Positions 12,963-24,960 of a stretch of DNA of 64,000 nucleotides are shown here, piece after piece; position 1 is the stretch's first letter, and every line of letters starts with the position of its first letter. The stretch covers positions 31,318-95,317 of the forward strand of contig JAECUM010004446.1 in NCBI GenBank assembly GCA_016617855.1, given 5' to 3'. This DNA comes from Megalonaias nervosa. Taxonomy: Eukaryota; Mollusca; Bivalvia; Unionida; Unionidae. A model generated the notes under the pieces. It was not told the origin of the DNA, made no database searches, and was given only the letters and a program-made list of their open reading frames with translations. Made by a program: the position numbers and the translations under genes.

Positions 12963-13844
12963 CTTAAATATCCACAGATTTAGTACAGTGTTCTGGGCAT
13001 CAATCAAACCTGATTACAACTGCAGCACAATTATTATCTTAAATGTACCAGTCAAATGTATACAAACGTCCATCTCTCAAAGAGATGTTCCCTTCAAGGA
13101 ATCTTAAAATACATTGAGAGCCAATCAGTACCTGCCCTGATTAGTGACCCTGGCCCTGAGAGGCATCTTGCACAGAAAAATGACCTTGTCAGACAACCAG
13201 CTCTCTGCCCTGACTCCTGCTCTGGGGACAACATGGTATGAAGGATCCTCCCTTCACTATGCCCTACACACCTTCATGGTAAGTACAGCAACTGTCATTC
13301 AACAATTGCATAAAAGATACTTTGCTGACTAATCTAATTATACAGATAGGTATTAATCTTTACACAAGAGTACTCCAACTCCACATGTTAGGGTTGGTCA
13401 AGGGATCAGACAGTCCATCTCTTGTCATACTATGTTTACGAAGTGTTCCAAGTACTCTATCAATCACAAGAAATGTGCCAAAGAAACTGACCTGAACACA
13501 AAATTCGAAACTGACCAATGAAATAACAGGCCAAAGCTATAGATAAGCAGAATATTGGCATATTTATGCAAACATCGTGACTGAAAATGTACAAGGACAT
13601 TTTTAATGCATTCAAATTCCACAAAATGTTAAGCCATTCATATAAATTTATCACCATATATCTCCTGCTGTTAGCACAGTCCATGTTGTATGATGGCCCA
13701 TTTGATTAATATAAACTGTGCTATCTGTTCAAGTTCCTGATGTTACATACTCAGTTGATCACTGTGAGAACACACTCAAACAAAGCCATATAATCAAATA
13801 CACCCCGAATTAGTTTTCACAAAATACCCCATTGAATTTTTATA
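12963..13844. other. No gene seen
   Basis: Short unrelated frames only. Just upstream, inside the possible hAT-like element at 12.0-12.25 kb, are two tandem GACTCGCAGAGCGA motifs and a cluster of CCACT/AGTGG inverted motifs. Confidence 0.4.
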
Positions 13845-14478
13845 AATGCAAGTTAGGCCTGAACCAGGAAGCAAAATACCCATTTCAGTTCTTGTACAGA
13901 GCTCTGATTCAGGTATTCATTTGGCATACAAGCCAACCAAATTATGCTTAGAAGTAAAACATGCATACTGTTCAGGCGGCATTCACCCCAACCAAACATT
14001 AAAACATGTATCTGCCATGTACCATAACCAAACTAAAATGAATGCTGTTCACATGGCATGCACCCCAAATAAGTACTAACACATGTATCTGCCATGTACC
14101 ATAACAAGTACTAAATGAGTGCTGTTTCTTGTGGCATGTACCCCAACCAAGCACTAAAACTTGTATCTGCCATGTACCATAACGAGTACTAAAATGAATG
14201 TTGTTCATGCAGAATGTACTCCAACAAAGTACTATAACATGCATCTGCCACATACCCAACAAAACTACTAAAACATTTGTGTGCCACGTGCCCTAACCAC
14301 GTATTAAAATACGTGAAATATTCCTGCAGCATATGCCACATCCAAATATTAAAATGTGTGTTGTTCACATGTCAAGTACCCCAACCATTAAAATATGCAT
14401 GCTGTACATATGACATGCACAGGATCCAAGTACTAAAGCATCCATGCTGTTCAAGCAGAATGTCCCCGAACAAAAAGT
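13845..14478. repeat. Minisatellite, about 39-bp units arranged as 78-bp dimers
   Basis: Units share the core ATGTACC[C/A][C/T]AAC[C/A]AAGTACTAAAA followed by CATGTATCTGCC or TGCTGTTCA. The block CTGCCATGTACCATAAC recurs at 14012, 14089 and 14167, a 77-78 bp higher-order period. The array ends at the TTAA of the piggyBac-type element. Confidence 0.8.
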
Positions 14479-14479
14479 A

Positions 14480-17073
14480 TTAACTCATTAACCCCTGCTG
14501 CCCCGATAACTCGTCGTACTTTTCCTCCCTCATCTCCCGAGTGCCTCGATAGCGTGGCTGAGTTTACCTAGTTTGTATCCCGGGCGCCGAGTTTGAGTGG
14601 CAGTATTTGTCTAGGCTTATTTCCCGCACCACGAGTTAAGTCGTCGCAAACCATTGGTTGATTTCAAGCCATTTCCTATTATGCAGGCAGTTGAACCAAT
14701 AAAATTTTAGCTTACATAGAGTGAACACTGCTGAACAAAGGAAAATAATTTGACTTCGATAGTGGCAGATATAGTGAAAATATTTAGATCTGAAAATGAT
14801 GCAAATTGACGAGAATCAGCCACTTGGAGCAGACTTTTACTTGACAGACTCTGATAGAATTTTCAGGATTTTCATCAGATGAGATTGATAGTGACATCAA
14901 AATAGCCATTGATGATAACAGCGGGAGTGATGAGAATGAGAATGTTTAAGGGAATGAAGAAGAAGAAAATGAAGGAAGATGTGATCGATGGATCATAAAT
15001 GATAGAACATACGTCGACAAGAGGCCATTCACAGGACCAACACCAGGGCCAACAACAGATTTAGACCCGATGCAAATGAATTTAATTTTTTTGAGCTTTT
15101 TTTCCAGCATTTTTTTTTCAGTTGATTGTAGGTGAGACCAATCTCTATGCAAGGCGAAAGCAGGAGGAGAAGGAAGACCAAACTGGAGAGATGTTATGGA
15201 GATAGAAATTAAAGCATGGATGGGAATGAGAGTTTTTATGAGTATTCTTCAGCTCCCTGAGACGGCCATGTACTGGTCAACAGATGCCTTATTTGGAAAC
15301 TTAAAGTGTGAGAAGGATCATGAGGAGAGACAGGTTTGATAAAATATCACAATATTTTCATATGAATGATAGGCGTCGTAATCCTCCCAGACTTCAACGA
15401 GGTCATGACAAGTTGCATCATGTGAGGCCAGTGTATGATGCCATTCAAAACTGCTGCTTACAAAACTACAATCCTCATCAAAATGTAAGTGTAGATGAAG
15501 CCATGATAAAATTTTGAGGTAGGTTAGCTTTTCACCAGTATATACCAGCAAAGCTTACAAAGTATGGAATCAAGGTCTGGATGAGGGCTGACCCAGCGAA
15601 TGGCTACACCAATGAATTTCAGGTGTATACAGGTAAGGACGCAGGTACCAGAGAAGTGGGATTAGCAACACATGTCGTTATGGACCTAACACAAAAGATT
15701 TGGGAAATAAACCACATAGTAAATGTAGACAATTATTTCACCAGTCCATATTTATTCAAGAAGCTTCTACAGAAAGGTACATATGCGCGCGGAACCTCAA
15801 GAAACAACAGAAGAGGATATCCTATACAGCATCTTAATAAGAGAGATGTTAGGGTTCAAGTGGAATTCAAAACAGTACAGCGAGGGGAATTATCAGCCTG
15901 TGTTTGGATGGACAAGAAACAGATCTACACCCTATCAACAGCTGAAGATCCAGCCGCCATAGAGAAGACAGTACAGCGCAAATCCAAAAATGGAGACGTC
16001 GGGAACGTCAGAGCACCATCCATCGTGCAAGAATACAACAATAACATGAATGGAGTGGACATAGCAGACCAGCTGAGAACACAGTACAGTACATGCAGAG
16101 CAGCTAAAAAGTGGTGGTTGTACCTTTTTTGGTTTTTGTTTGATATCACTGTCACCAATGGATTCATACTAATGAGAGAATCAGAACAACATGTCAAGCA
16201 CAGCAGGAACAGACGGATAAAAGCACACAGAATAGTTGATTTTAAGATGAATCTGGCAAAATTGCTTATTGGAGACTACCAGGAAAATGATTGAGCTGCG
16301 TTAGCTACAAACACAGGAGACCACTTTCCTAAGAATGGTGAGAAGAGGGGAAGATGTCGACAATGCAGTAAACAAAAGCGACGCCGGGAAGTTCTGAATA
16401 TGTGTATTCAGTGTAACATTCATTTGTGTGTAGATTGTTTTAAACCACATCATGTGGATCTTTTGAAGAATCATTAAATAAATCTTTGGGAAATAAATTT
16501 TGTAAGCATGAGTGTTCATAATTCAAAGTTTGTTATGTGTTTTATTAGCTTTTAAATTTTCAGTGGGAATTCTAAGGAAGAAAGGTATGTCAAGAGCAAG
16601 GAAAATATGTGCATCTTTGAACAGTATTCACAGGAGGTTAAGTTTACAAGAGAGATGACAAGTGGAATTTCTGTGTACATAAAATAGAATTATTTCATGT
16701 GTTAATTATTGTGTGTGAATTCCTAATGAATTTTATGGATTATTCATGGCAAGAGAAGCAAATTGTTAAGTACATCATTTATTTTCACCTTTATGCATGA
16801 GTTTTATTTCTGCATGTAGCATGAAATTTATACCATTATGTACATAATTTTATTGAGAACTGATGTGCCAAATTTCAGCCTAATTAAATGAATATAAATA
16901 AAATAATAACAAATTTACTGCAAGTAGCCCCCTCTGGAAAAATATGCAAGCCAAGTGCTGTCAGCAAGTCTCAGGGATACAGGCACTGCTAAGACTAACA
17001 CTGCTCTAGGTGATCTCTGCAAGTATGCTGTAGGGGACTGCCTAGCTATTTGGCTCAGGGGTTAATGAGTTAA
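14480..17073 (+). mobile_element. Full-length piggyBac-type transposon, family B
   Basis: A 2594-bp unit bounded by TTAA target duplications, with a 14-bp perfect terminal inverted repeat (CTCATTAACCCCTG). It holds a degraded transposase gene on the plus strand. The left subterminal region (to about 14700) and right subterminal region (16850-17069) are shared with the deletion derivative at 36857-37692, which confirms the element boundaries. Confidence 0.9.
14770..16477 (+). pseudogene. piggyBac-family transposase, inactivated
   Basis: Encodes the DDD transposase for cut-and-paste movement at TTAA sites. The acidic N-terminal part (14770-15300) is broken by stops and frameshifts. From 15308 to the terminal TAA at 16477 one frame persists with two TGA stops (after the first catalytic block, in the Lys-Phe-stop-Gly-Arg context, and at 16292-16294). 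All three catalytic aspartate blocks are visible: Val-Ser-Val-Asp-Glu-Ala-Met, Asn-Val-Asp-Asn-Tyr-Phe-Thr and Asn-Gly-Val-Asp-Ile-Ala-Asp-Gln. The C-terminal cysteine-rich domain follows the second stop (Cys-x2-Cys, Cys-x2-Cys, then Cys-x3-Cys-x2-Cys-Phe and His-His), as in piggyBac transposases that read the terminal repeats. An AATAAA overlaps the stop region. Too damaged to be active. Confidence 0.9.
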
Positions 17074-17452
17074 AATGAGCCATTTGAGTGCATACCAATC
17101 TTTCTGGAACAAACCTGCATACACTTTAGACACATACCAGTAACTGGTAACAGTCAGATCTCGTGCAAAATTCAGAATGACCACAGGACAGAGGGTTGTG
17201 CTATTCCACATGGAGTTACATCACCAAACATAGGATTTGCTCTGGAAATATGATGAACATGTCACCTAAAGAACACTTCACCCGACAGTAGCTCCACAGC
17301 CGCAAGAAATAGCGGCAAGTCTATAAAATGTACACCGATGTGTGTAGCCAAAATTTGCTGCAGACTTTTGCAGGTTTTAATGAATAGGTGATATCTGCCC
17401 CTAAACTGCAAATATCATGGATGAGGAGCTGATTTATCGGCCTAACTTTATA
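17074..17452. other. No gene seen
   Basis: Unique-looking DNA between the family B transposon and a SINE. No motif recognised. Confidence 0.4.
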
Positions 17453-17692
17453 GAGGCCCCAGGTGGCCAACTGGTCTAAATCACTTCCCTTTACAAATCA
17501 CTGCCATATCACCACTGTCTACTTTGATTATTGTCTTGCACTCAGCTAAAGTGAGTATGTGAGAAAGCTAGCTAGTAGCTTCTGGTAGGTCGGTGGTCAT
17601 TACCAGTGTTTCCTTGGGTTCTTTCTCCACCAGTTATACTGGCTGCCATGTACAGCCTATCATGTGATGAAAAATGGAGTTAAACTCACAAC
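17453..17692 (+). mobile_element. SINE-I, near full length
   Basis: The head has an A-box-like GGTGGCCAACTGG (tRNA-Leu-like), followed by a badly decayed B-box region, the shared body (GTGAGAAAGC...GTAGCTTCT, then CTGGC[T/C]GCCATGTA) and a short CAACAA tail. Flanks AACTTTATA and AATTTTATA match at 8 of 9 positions. More diverged than the copies at 33295 and 53415, so older. Confidence 0.8.
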
Positions 17693-18169
17693 AATTTTAT
17701 ATACAGTGATATGGACTTCCATAGTTTAGCTCCAGAAAATGTAAAAATCCTCTTATAAAACTCTGAACTTGGCTTACCTAATATTAATTTTTGTTTGAGA
17801 TGGATCTTAGTTCATACATATGTGCCAGGGATGGAAACAGCCTCCCCCACAAGAAAACCTGAAAATTTTCCATGCATCTCCAGGGCACATGTAAAGTGTG
17901 GAATTTCACAAATAACTGAAAACATGCACAACACTTTCAAATTCATCAAAACATGTAAGAAAAGATTATGAAATATTGTTATTATTGATTAATGTGAATA
18001 CTCTTTCATTTGTGAACAACTGTCAATACCCCTTCTTTCAGTTTGTATGAAACTGTTTTCCGATCTAAGGACAGTTCTGATGGAATTTTTTTTGTGCTTG
18101 ACACTACTGGCATAAAATTAGGAGCCAGCCCATACACGGCCTGGGGTGCCTGCTCTGTAGTAAAATAAA

Positions 18170-18403
18170 AATTTGTTTCCTATTGCACTGGTTTTTAGAT
18201 TAGGGGTAGGTATTTTTTTTTAAAACATATTATTATGATAAAAATATATAATGTACTAAGCACTAAGTACTAAGTACTGGGCTAAACCAGCTAAATTTGA
18301 TGCACATATCGATTTCGGGGGATTTTTTTTTTTAATTTTACCTCAGGGTGAAAAAGATGCTGGGGTCAGCAGCGAAAAATAGATGGTCAGCTGACCAGAA
18401 ATG
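18170..18403 (+). repeat. Dispersed repeat family F, copy 1
   Basis: Starts TTTCCTATTGCACTGGTTTT, has an internal GTACTAAGCACT segment and a poly-T stretch, and ends ...GGTCAGCTGACCAGAAATG. Four related copies occur (19090, 37900, 42058, 46787). No terminal repeats or coding region identified. Confidence 0.65.
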
Positions 18404-19089
18404 TTTCATTTTTGCCTGAGGCAGTCACTGCCATTTTCAAAGATGAAAGTGACTGAAAAACCTGCACATTTAAACCTGAGCTTTCCTGTCTGTGCTCCTT
18501 CGTTTTAGTAAGGACTTTTGCCAGCTGATCCAGAATTAATTTTGTCTTTGCAGCTCATGCTCCAGGCAAGTCAGGTTCCTCCAATTTCAAATATATTCCA
18601 AAAAGACCCCTCCTTATTGTGATCTTTTTCTTCTAGCCAGCTCCATCTGAATGGATTTTTGTAATGACTGGTCAAAGTTAGTTATATCCATATATTTTCC
18701 TCTTTTAACAAATTTCAATTCCGTAGAAACCGTGAAAAGATCAGACTGTGCAAGACATTACCAGTACTCGAAGCTGCATAATGAATGGCTGAAACAATGA
18801 GCAATTCCACTTGCACAATTAACTTCCAGTATAGAGTATCTTGTTACCTTCTTTCCTACTAGAATTAAAACCAGGAATAAATTTTCTGATTTTAAAATTA
18901 AAACAAAAAAAAAAAAATGGAAATTTTAACCAAAAGAGGGAAATTGGTCTGTATTAAAAAACCAGATTTCCAACTAAAACCAGAACATTTCCATCTCTGA
19001 TGTAAAAATATCTCATGAATTGATCTGTTATTGCTTATTTTCTGATGGATTAGTTTCCAGATGCATTTCCTACACTAATGCCAAAAACA

Positions 19090-19320
19090 TTGTTTCCTAC
19101 TGCAAATTAGTAAGATTTTTAAAATTTATTTATTTATTTATTTTTAAACATTTCATATATTATAATGATTAAGATATATGATGTACTAAGCACTTCAAAT
19201 ACTTAGCAAAACCTGTTCAATTTGCTGCACAAATCAATTTGGGAGATTTTTTTTTTTTTTTAACCTGGTGGAAAAAGTGCTAGGTTCAACAACAAAAATG
19301 GGGATGGTCTGCCAACTGTA
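19090..19320 (+). repeat. Dispersed repeat family F, copy 2
   Basis: Same order of blocks as copy 1: TTTCCTA[C/T]TGCA, a T-rich run, GATGTACTAAGCACTT, a T tract, AACCTGGTGGAAAAAGTGCT and GGTCTGCCAACTG. Clearly homologous but diverged and with a longer poly-T. The neighbouring stretch 19321-19649 shows no gene. Confidence 0.65.
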
Positions 19321-19649
19321 CACACATATTTGTTTTTATATTAAATGCATTATTCAGCTAAATGGGCTTTGCCAAAGGCAGACAATTTTGATCAAGTACA
19401 AGATACAATATTCACATGTAGATCATGTTTTTGTCCACAGTTTTATTGTCCCTATTATTTGAAAGATATATGTTGAGAATTATGTCATTTCCTTTTCTTA
19501 GAAATACAACAGGACTTTCATTTATTTTTTTCCACAAAAAATTTGTACAACACATAACTGTAGGACTTCTGTCATGAACATGCAGATTGTGAGATTTGGG
19601 TAGTCATGTGACAATCAATGCAAATGGTGAGTACCAGGTTAAATTAAAA

Positions 19650-20640
19650 TAGTGTTGCAGTTTTGTCTCATCAGTCGCACAAAAGAAACTTACATTTCTG
19701 TTGTAAGAGCATGACTACTTTTCCCACCATCCAGAAAAAAAATTCTTGTTCCTTCAATATTTACCATTTGCATTTCAAACACTGGAACATGAAGACTGTA
19801 CACAATTTGAATTCTCCTATACAAAAACCACAGAATGTGGTGTTCTTCATGAAGTTTCAAAGCAAGGATCACAGGCATTTTAGTAAGCATGCAAGTAATC
19901 CAGAGAAAAAATTTATAGACAAAGTAGAATAAAATGTGTATTTATCAACATGATGAACGAAGTGCCATAATAGCAAGTTCTGTTCCAAAGGTCAGGGCTA
20001 AGAATTTGAAGAAATGAAAAACAGTTTTGTGGGTTTATTTACCACATTACCACAGACATCACAGATTACTATTTTCAATTTGAGCACTGCACATGAAACT
20101 GAACAGGAACTGACAATACATCTACATGAGCAGTACATTTCAGCTGAATGTGAATTTGAACCTGAACATGACTGTGCCCCAAGTTCACAGGTGTCAGAAA
20201 AGAACACCGAAGATGATGATATTAGATACTAGTGATTTTGAGCCAGAATTCAAGAGAGGTGCATTCCAGATCAAAGGGTGTTTGATAGTGGAAATTTTTC
20301 GAGCAAGACTTAGGGATTGGGCAGGCAAAGGTATAGCACTTAGGAGAACTGACAAGAAAAATATGAAACGAAGTAAAGGACACAATCAACTACATGATCT
20401 GCAGTAGCCAAAACTGCAAATGTTACTCATGCAAGTAAAAAATGTATGTCATCCAAAAACTTCAAGTCATTATAAAGGAGAAAATGAAAATGCAGAGAAA
20501 TTGAAGTTTTTAAGAGTCTCAGAATTGCATATTTCATGGCGCTAAAATACCTGGGTGATTCTCTTGTTGTTGATGAAACCCTCAGTGAACCTGTAGATGT
20601 TTTTCAGGACAATAAAGAAGAAAAATCAAATTCTAAATAG
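19650..20640 (+). pseudogene. Coding-like acidic fragment, unidentified
   Basis: Two overlapping frames (20014-20232 and 20126-20407) join smoothly across a single frameshift near 20220 to give a Glu/Asp-rich stretch (Glu-Asp-Asp-Asp-Ile...Asp-Thr-Ser-Asp-Phe-Glu-Pro-Glu-Phe) followed by a basic tail. Upstream, 19663-19932 encodes a Cys/His-containing segment ending in Asn-Pro-Glu-Lys-Lys-Phe. This looks like the decayed N-terminal part of a transposon or zinc-finger protein, but I do not recognise the family. Chance remains possible. Confidence 0.25.
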
Positions 20641-20881
20641 CTGTTGACTACTAATATAATCATGTAATTGTTTTATGTAACTTGGATATTATAAAATAGG
20701 ACTTTAAAGTTTTTATAAAGTTATAATTTTAAGTTTTTTAGATTGTCACTCTTTTTCCCCAATTTAACCCTTTACCTTGCATAAGTGCTTTTAAATGACT
20801 CTACCATGTTCCAGTGGAGGAGTTTTTGATGCTTAGGTCCAGTTCATATACAAGCACATTTCGACGGCTGCACACATTCTG

Positions 20882-21662
20882 CAGACCTGCCAACTCCGAC
20901 GAACCCATCTCAGTAAGGTAGTTGATTTTTTTTCCATAAGTTTGACCAGTTTTCAGTAAGGTGTAAAAAAAAAAAAATAGCATAAACTGCTATCGTAAAA
21001 CTTGAAAACGTAATTAAATGTGCATCAAAAATAAATATTATGTTCAACTGAAAAGTTTGTAAAGAAAGCATACTTTATTTGCCACTAGTACAGTTGCACA
21101 AACTCAAGTTCCAAACCCTATGCAGCTCAATGGCTTGTTGCTCTCTCTCAACCTGACGTAATTCTTATCTTTTTCCATTTCACATGACGACGGCAATCAT
21201 ATCTCCCAACACAAGTTATACTCAAATTGGCACGTGATGTCCAATAAACGTAACTGTGTTCCTTCTAGCTTTTATTCACAAGAATCTGAATATTCCTTTA
21301 TATTCTTCAGTGTTGATTATTAACACTTTTCAAGAGGTTTATTTTCCCTTTCGTCTTAAACATGCATCTCTTGCTGGACACCATTTTTAAAAAATTATAA
21401 AATCAACAGTTTGATCATGCAGACGCTTTGCATTAACAAATAGGTGCAGTTTAAAGCATCTGAGGTGCTGCTGTAAAGTTAGTCTGGTTCTCTGACTAAT
21501 TTCACTAATGTGAAACCCGGTATCAAATCACGGATGAACAAATTTTCCAGATTTTTCAGCAATGATTATTTTTCTGCAGTTTTTGCTTTTATGCCGTAAG
21601 TCCATATTTTAAGGGTAATTTTCATAAGACTTATGGCAAAATCGTAAGGGTTGGCAGGTCTG
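20882..21662 (+). mobile_element. Element X1, non-autonomous, CAGACCTGCCAAC ends
   Basis: A 781-bp unit with inverted ends CAGACCTGCCAACTCC...GGGTTGGCAGGTCTG. It sits between direct repeats ATTCTG (20876-20881 and 21663-21668), and the host element reads continuously across them, so the target duplication is 6 bp. The ends resemble hAT termini, but hAT elements make 8-bp duplications, so the superfamily is unsettled. Its sequence matches the outer parts of X2. Confidence 0.8.
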
Positions 21663-23542
21663 ATTCTGCATAAGAAGCACATTTTGATGCTAACAGTAAG
21701 CATCAGCCATTCTGAGCTGGTTTTTGTAGCATAACCTTCAGGGAAAACCACATTAGAAACAAATAGGCCTTCATGTAAATAACCATACGTCACATCATTT
21801 GGTTGCTATGTAAGACATAGTTGTAATCTGTTACTTAAGTAACTGGATCAGGATTATCTACTATCCAAAATGGAAGCTGCCAATTTCATTCAGCAATTTC
21901 TGGAGTTTGGACAATTAAAATTATGAATACTGAAGATTCAATAAGTCAGATATAGGCTCCAAAATCAATGTAGGCAACAGATCCTTTTTTTAAAAAATCA
22001 AATTTGGATGATTTAGTATTACAGAAACTAGTCTGCCAACCCTAACAAGGCCTTCTCAGTAAGGGACAATTTTGTTAATAAGTTATACCAGTTTTCAGTA
22101 AGGTACAACAAAATATCATGTTCTGCTATTGTCAAGCTGGAAAACATGTATTTAAAAGACAGATGCAGCAACAGTAAACATGTGTTCAGAAGTTTTTCAA
22201 GTTTACTTGAGCCTCAATTACTTCCAGTATAGTTTCATGAAATGCAATTCCAAACCCTACGAGACTCAATGGCTTCTTGATATCTCTCAGCTTGACTTTA
22301 ACCTTAAAAATCATTTTAAATGGGCTGTGGTGATGGCAATCATCTTACCTGTCATGTAACATACTCAAATCAACACATTACTGTATGTCCACTAAACATA
22401 ACTGCTGCCCATCCAGACTTTTTCCCCCCAAGAATCTAAATATTTTCTTTTATTCTTCTCTACCATTAAATTGTTTAAGAGGTTTGTTGTCTCTTTTGTC
22501 CTTACATGTTGGCTGTTGGATGCTATTTAAAAAAAAAAATAAACAGCTTGATCATTGAAATGTTTGGTTTCAAAACTATGTGCAGATTAAAGCGCCTGCT
22601 GTGCCCCAATGAAGTTAGTCTGCTTCCCTTACAAATTCCACTAGATCTAATGTGAAACCCTGATCCAAATCAAACAAAGACAAGTCAGTATCCACTTTTA
22701 CTGCAAACAATTGCTGTTACGAAATACCTGACATGGCTTGGCTAGACCACCATATAGATTCCAGTATTATTAAGGTGACGTGTTTGGCGCACCATAGTAT
22801 TTTTGTAAATATACTTTTTCCTTGCATCGAATGACGCCTACACTGCTTGCGCGGCACGTGCATAATACATGTTACTGTGCACGACTGTATATATTACTTA
22901 GGGATCTTGATTTCGACAGCCATTAGAGAAGTTCTTTGTACGTTTAGTTATTGGGGCAAGATTGCCATTATGTTTTGCCTAGTTTGAGCCAATGAGTTGG
23001 GTGAGATATTCTTTTTAGTTCAAATTAATGTTCAGTTTCGCAAAAGATGTTCAATGTTATATTATATGCTTGCGTTGATTTATCATGCTTTCAGTTCTAT
23101 TCACCAAGAGTGTATGGCTTATGTAATTTGGTAGCGAGAGATGGTACAGTTCAGATTATTGACAGGGCTATGAGTATATATGCAGTACTCCTGTTTATAG
23201 TTTATTTTTGTTGCTATTATAACTAACATTGAAGATGGTTGTATATATATTAGAGTTTTAGCATATCATATTTTTTTGTTTAGCCAATCAACGGTATGTC
23301 ATTCGTATATTAGAGAAAGTTGTACATAAGGAAATATTTCAGGTGTATTGATATTAGTTCATTTGAAATGCTCAGATGTTATTAATCTGAATGATGATCA
23401 GAAAACAGATTATTTGGAAAGTTGTTTTCTCATATTCAGCTAACTAGGTGTGGATAACTAGGTGCGGAAAACGGGGGTGCAGGCTAACTAGATATAGCTA
23501 GAGGCCGCTGTATTAAGGAGAGATTAAAGACTGCCAGGAGAA

Positions 23543-23731
23543 GTGCCAACATGTGTGTACGGGTTAGAATTGAATCAAGTTGATGAAAGAGATTATGCAT
23601 GGCTTCATGCACTTTTCGACAGTGATTCGAAGAATGAAGCTGACTTTGAAGGCTTTCACGAGGAATGGGTCCGGGATGATTTTTCACCTCGGTTGCAGCC
23701 ACGATTTATTATATTGTTATTACTGACATAG
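23543..23731 (+). pseudogene. Acidic N-terminal fragment, possibly of a piggyBac-like protein
   Basis: A 62-residue frame contains Leu-Phe-Asp-Ser-Asp-Ser...Asp-Phe-Glu-Gly-Phe, an acidic Asp-Ser/Asp-Phe-Glu-Gly-Phe style that is common at the start of invertebrate piggyBac-like transposases. No catalytic domain follows. It lies in the unexplained 2.4 kb inside X2. Identification is tentative. Confidence 0.3.
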
Positions 23732-24329
23732 TGATGATGTGGACTTCAAAATTTGAACAAAAATTGTACAGATTAATTACCTTTATCTTACTGAAAGATT
23801 TCTAGGATTAATTTGTGACAAGTTTTCATGAGAAACTGCACGCTGAAGTACATGTTCTAGAATGTGAAGTAAACAAATTGTTCCAGGTGTTCTGTTGTCC
23901 AATTTTAGTAAAATTATTATAACTTTTGAACTAACAGTGCTAGAAACTTCAAATCTGGACCAAAATACTAGAAATAGAATTATCTTTATTTTATTCACAT
24001 ACTATTTGGAGCATTTCATTCATCTTCATGAACAAAAGATTCACTGAACATCATGGTAAGTTTTCAATTTCTTTTTTTTCTTCTTTCAAGTCATATTTCA
24101 AAATAGAGTTGTGAGCATGTACATTGGTAAATGATAACAAAACATATATCACTGTGTTGCAAATTTTATTACCTTTTCAGAGATACATAGTTTTATATAC
24201 TTTAAAAAAGAAATAACAATGTTACAACATTTTTAGTAAACATGGTGAAGGTCATCACAATTTCTGCTGCTGCTGCTGCTGTATGATGCTCCGTTTTACC
24301 ACAATGTATTTAGAATTGCTTCTCAGGAA

Positions 24330-24470
24330 TCAGGCAATGCAGTTGAAATTGGTAAACAGGATAAAATGGGTTAAGTCAATATTATCATCAAAATCATCCA
24401 AATCGTCAACTTCAATGTCGCTACCCTCGCTATCAACATCCACGTTTACATCTGAGTTGTTGTCCATCAT
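24330..24470 (-). pseudogene. Acidic N-terminal fragment ending in a TTAACCCATTTTATCC motif
   Basis: A 46-residue frame starts with two Met codons and is highly acidic (Asp-Asp-Leu-Asp-Asp-Phe-Asp-Asp). The acidic run ends exactly where TTAACCCATTTTATCCTG begins on the minus strand, a motif found again at 24746-24729. This suggests that a TTAA-type transposon end cut into, or is part of, a decayed transposase start. Confidence 0.25.
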
Positions 24471-24653
24471 TTTATCGATCGATTTTCAAGCCAACAATTT
24501 CTTTTCCAACCATGTTTTTTTTTTTAAATTTCACTGCGCATGCATGCTTTAACCATTTCCTGTGTTGGTGAAGAAGTACACAAATATTTGTGATGTATAA
24601 CATGTGTTTCTAGACGCTATACACATACGTAGTAGAGTACGCCCATAGTCGCA

Positions 24654-24744
24654 TTCAGGATAAAATGGGATACTACGACCACAGGTGTATTCAGGATAGA
24701 TTGAGGTATTACGCCCGTAGTCATATTCAGGATAAAATGGGTTA
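24654..24744 (-). repeat. Three-unit tandem repeat, about 36 bp, next to a TTAA-type end
   Basis: On the minus strand, units TATCCTGAAT[A/G][T/C][G/A]AC...GGGCGTA recur three times directly after TTAACCCATTT. Subterminal repeats of this kind often serve as transposase-binding sites (inference). Confidence 0.5.
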
Positions 24745-24817
24745 AGGTGACCAAGCCAGGGAAGCAGGTCAAAAGCATCATATGAAATGTCAAGTAAGCA
24801 TTGGTCATATGTATGAG

Positions 24818-24960
24818 AAACGTCATTATAGTGTTTGATTATAGGGAGAAATGTCATTATAGTGTTTGACTATAACAGAAATGTCATTATATTGGTTGAC
24901 TAGAGAGACAAGAGGCATAATAGTGTTAGACTATCTAAGACAATGTCATAGTTATTGAAT
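24818..24960 (+). repeat. Tandem repeat, about 31-bp units
   Basis: The core AATGTCATTATAGTGTTTGACTATA repeats about four to five times with growing divergence towards the right end. Confidence 0.75.

Noticed and set aside
13845..14478. CRISPR-like array
   Set aside because: Units are diverged along their whole length with no constant repeat and variable spacer pattern. It is a eukaryotic minisatellite.
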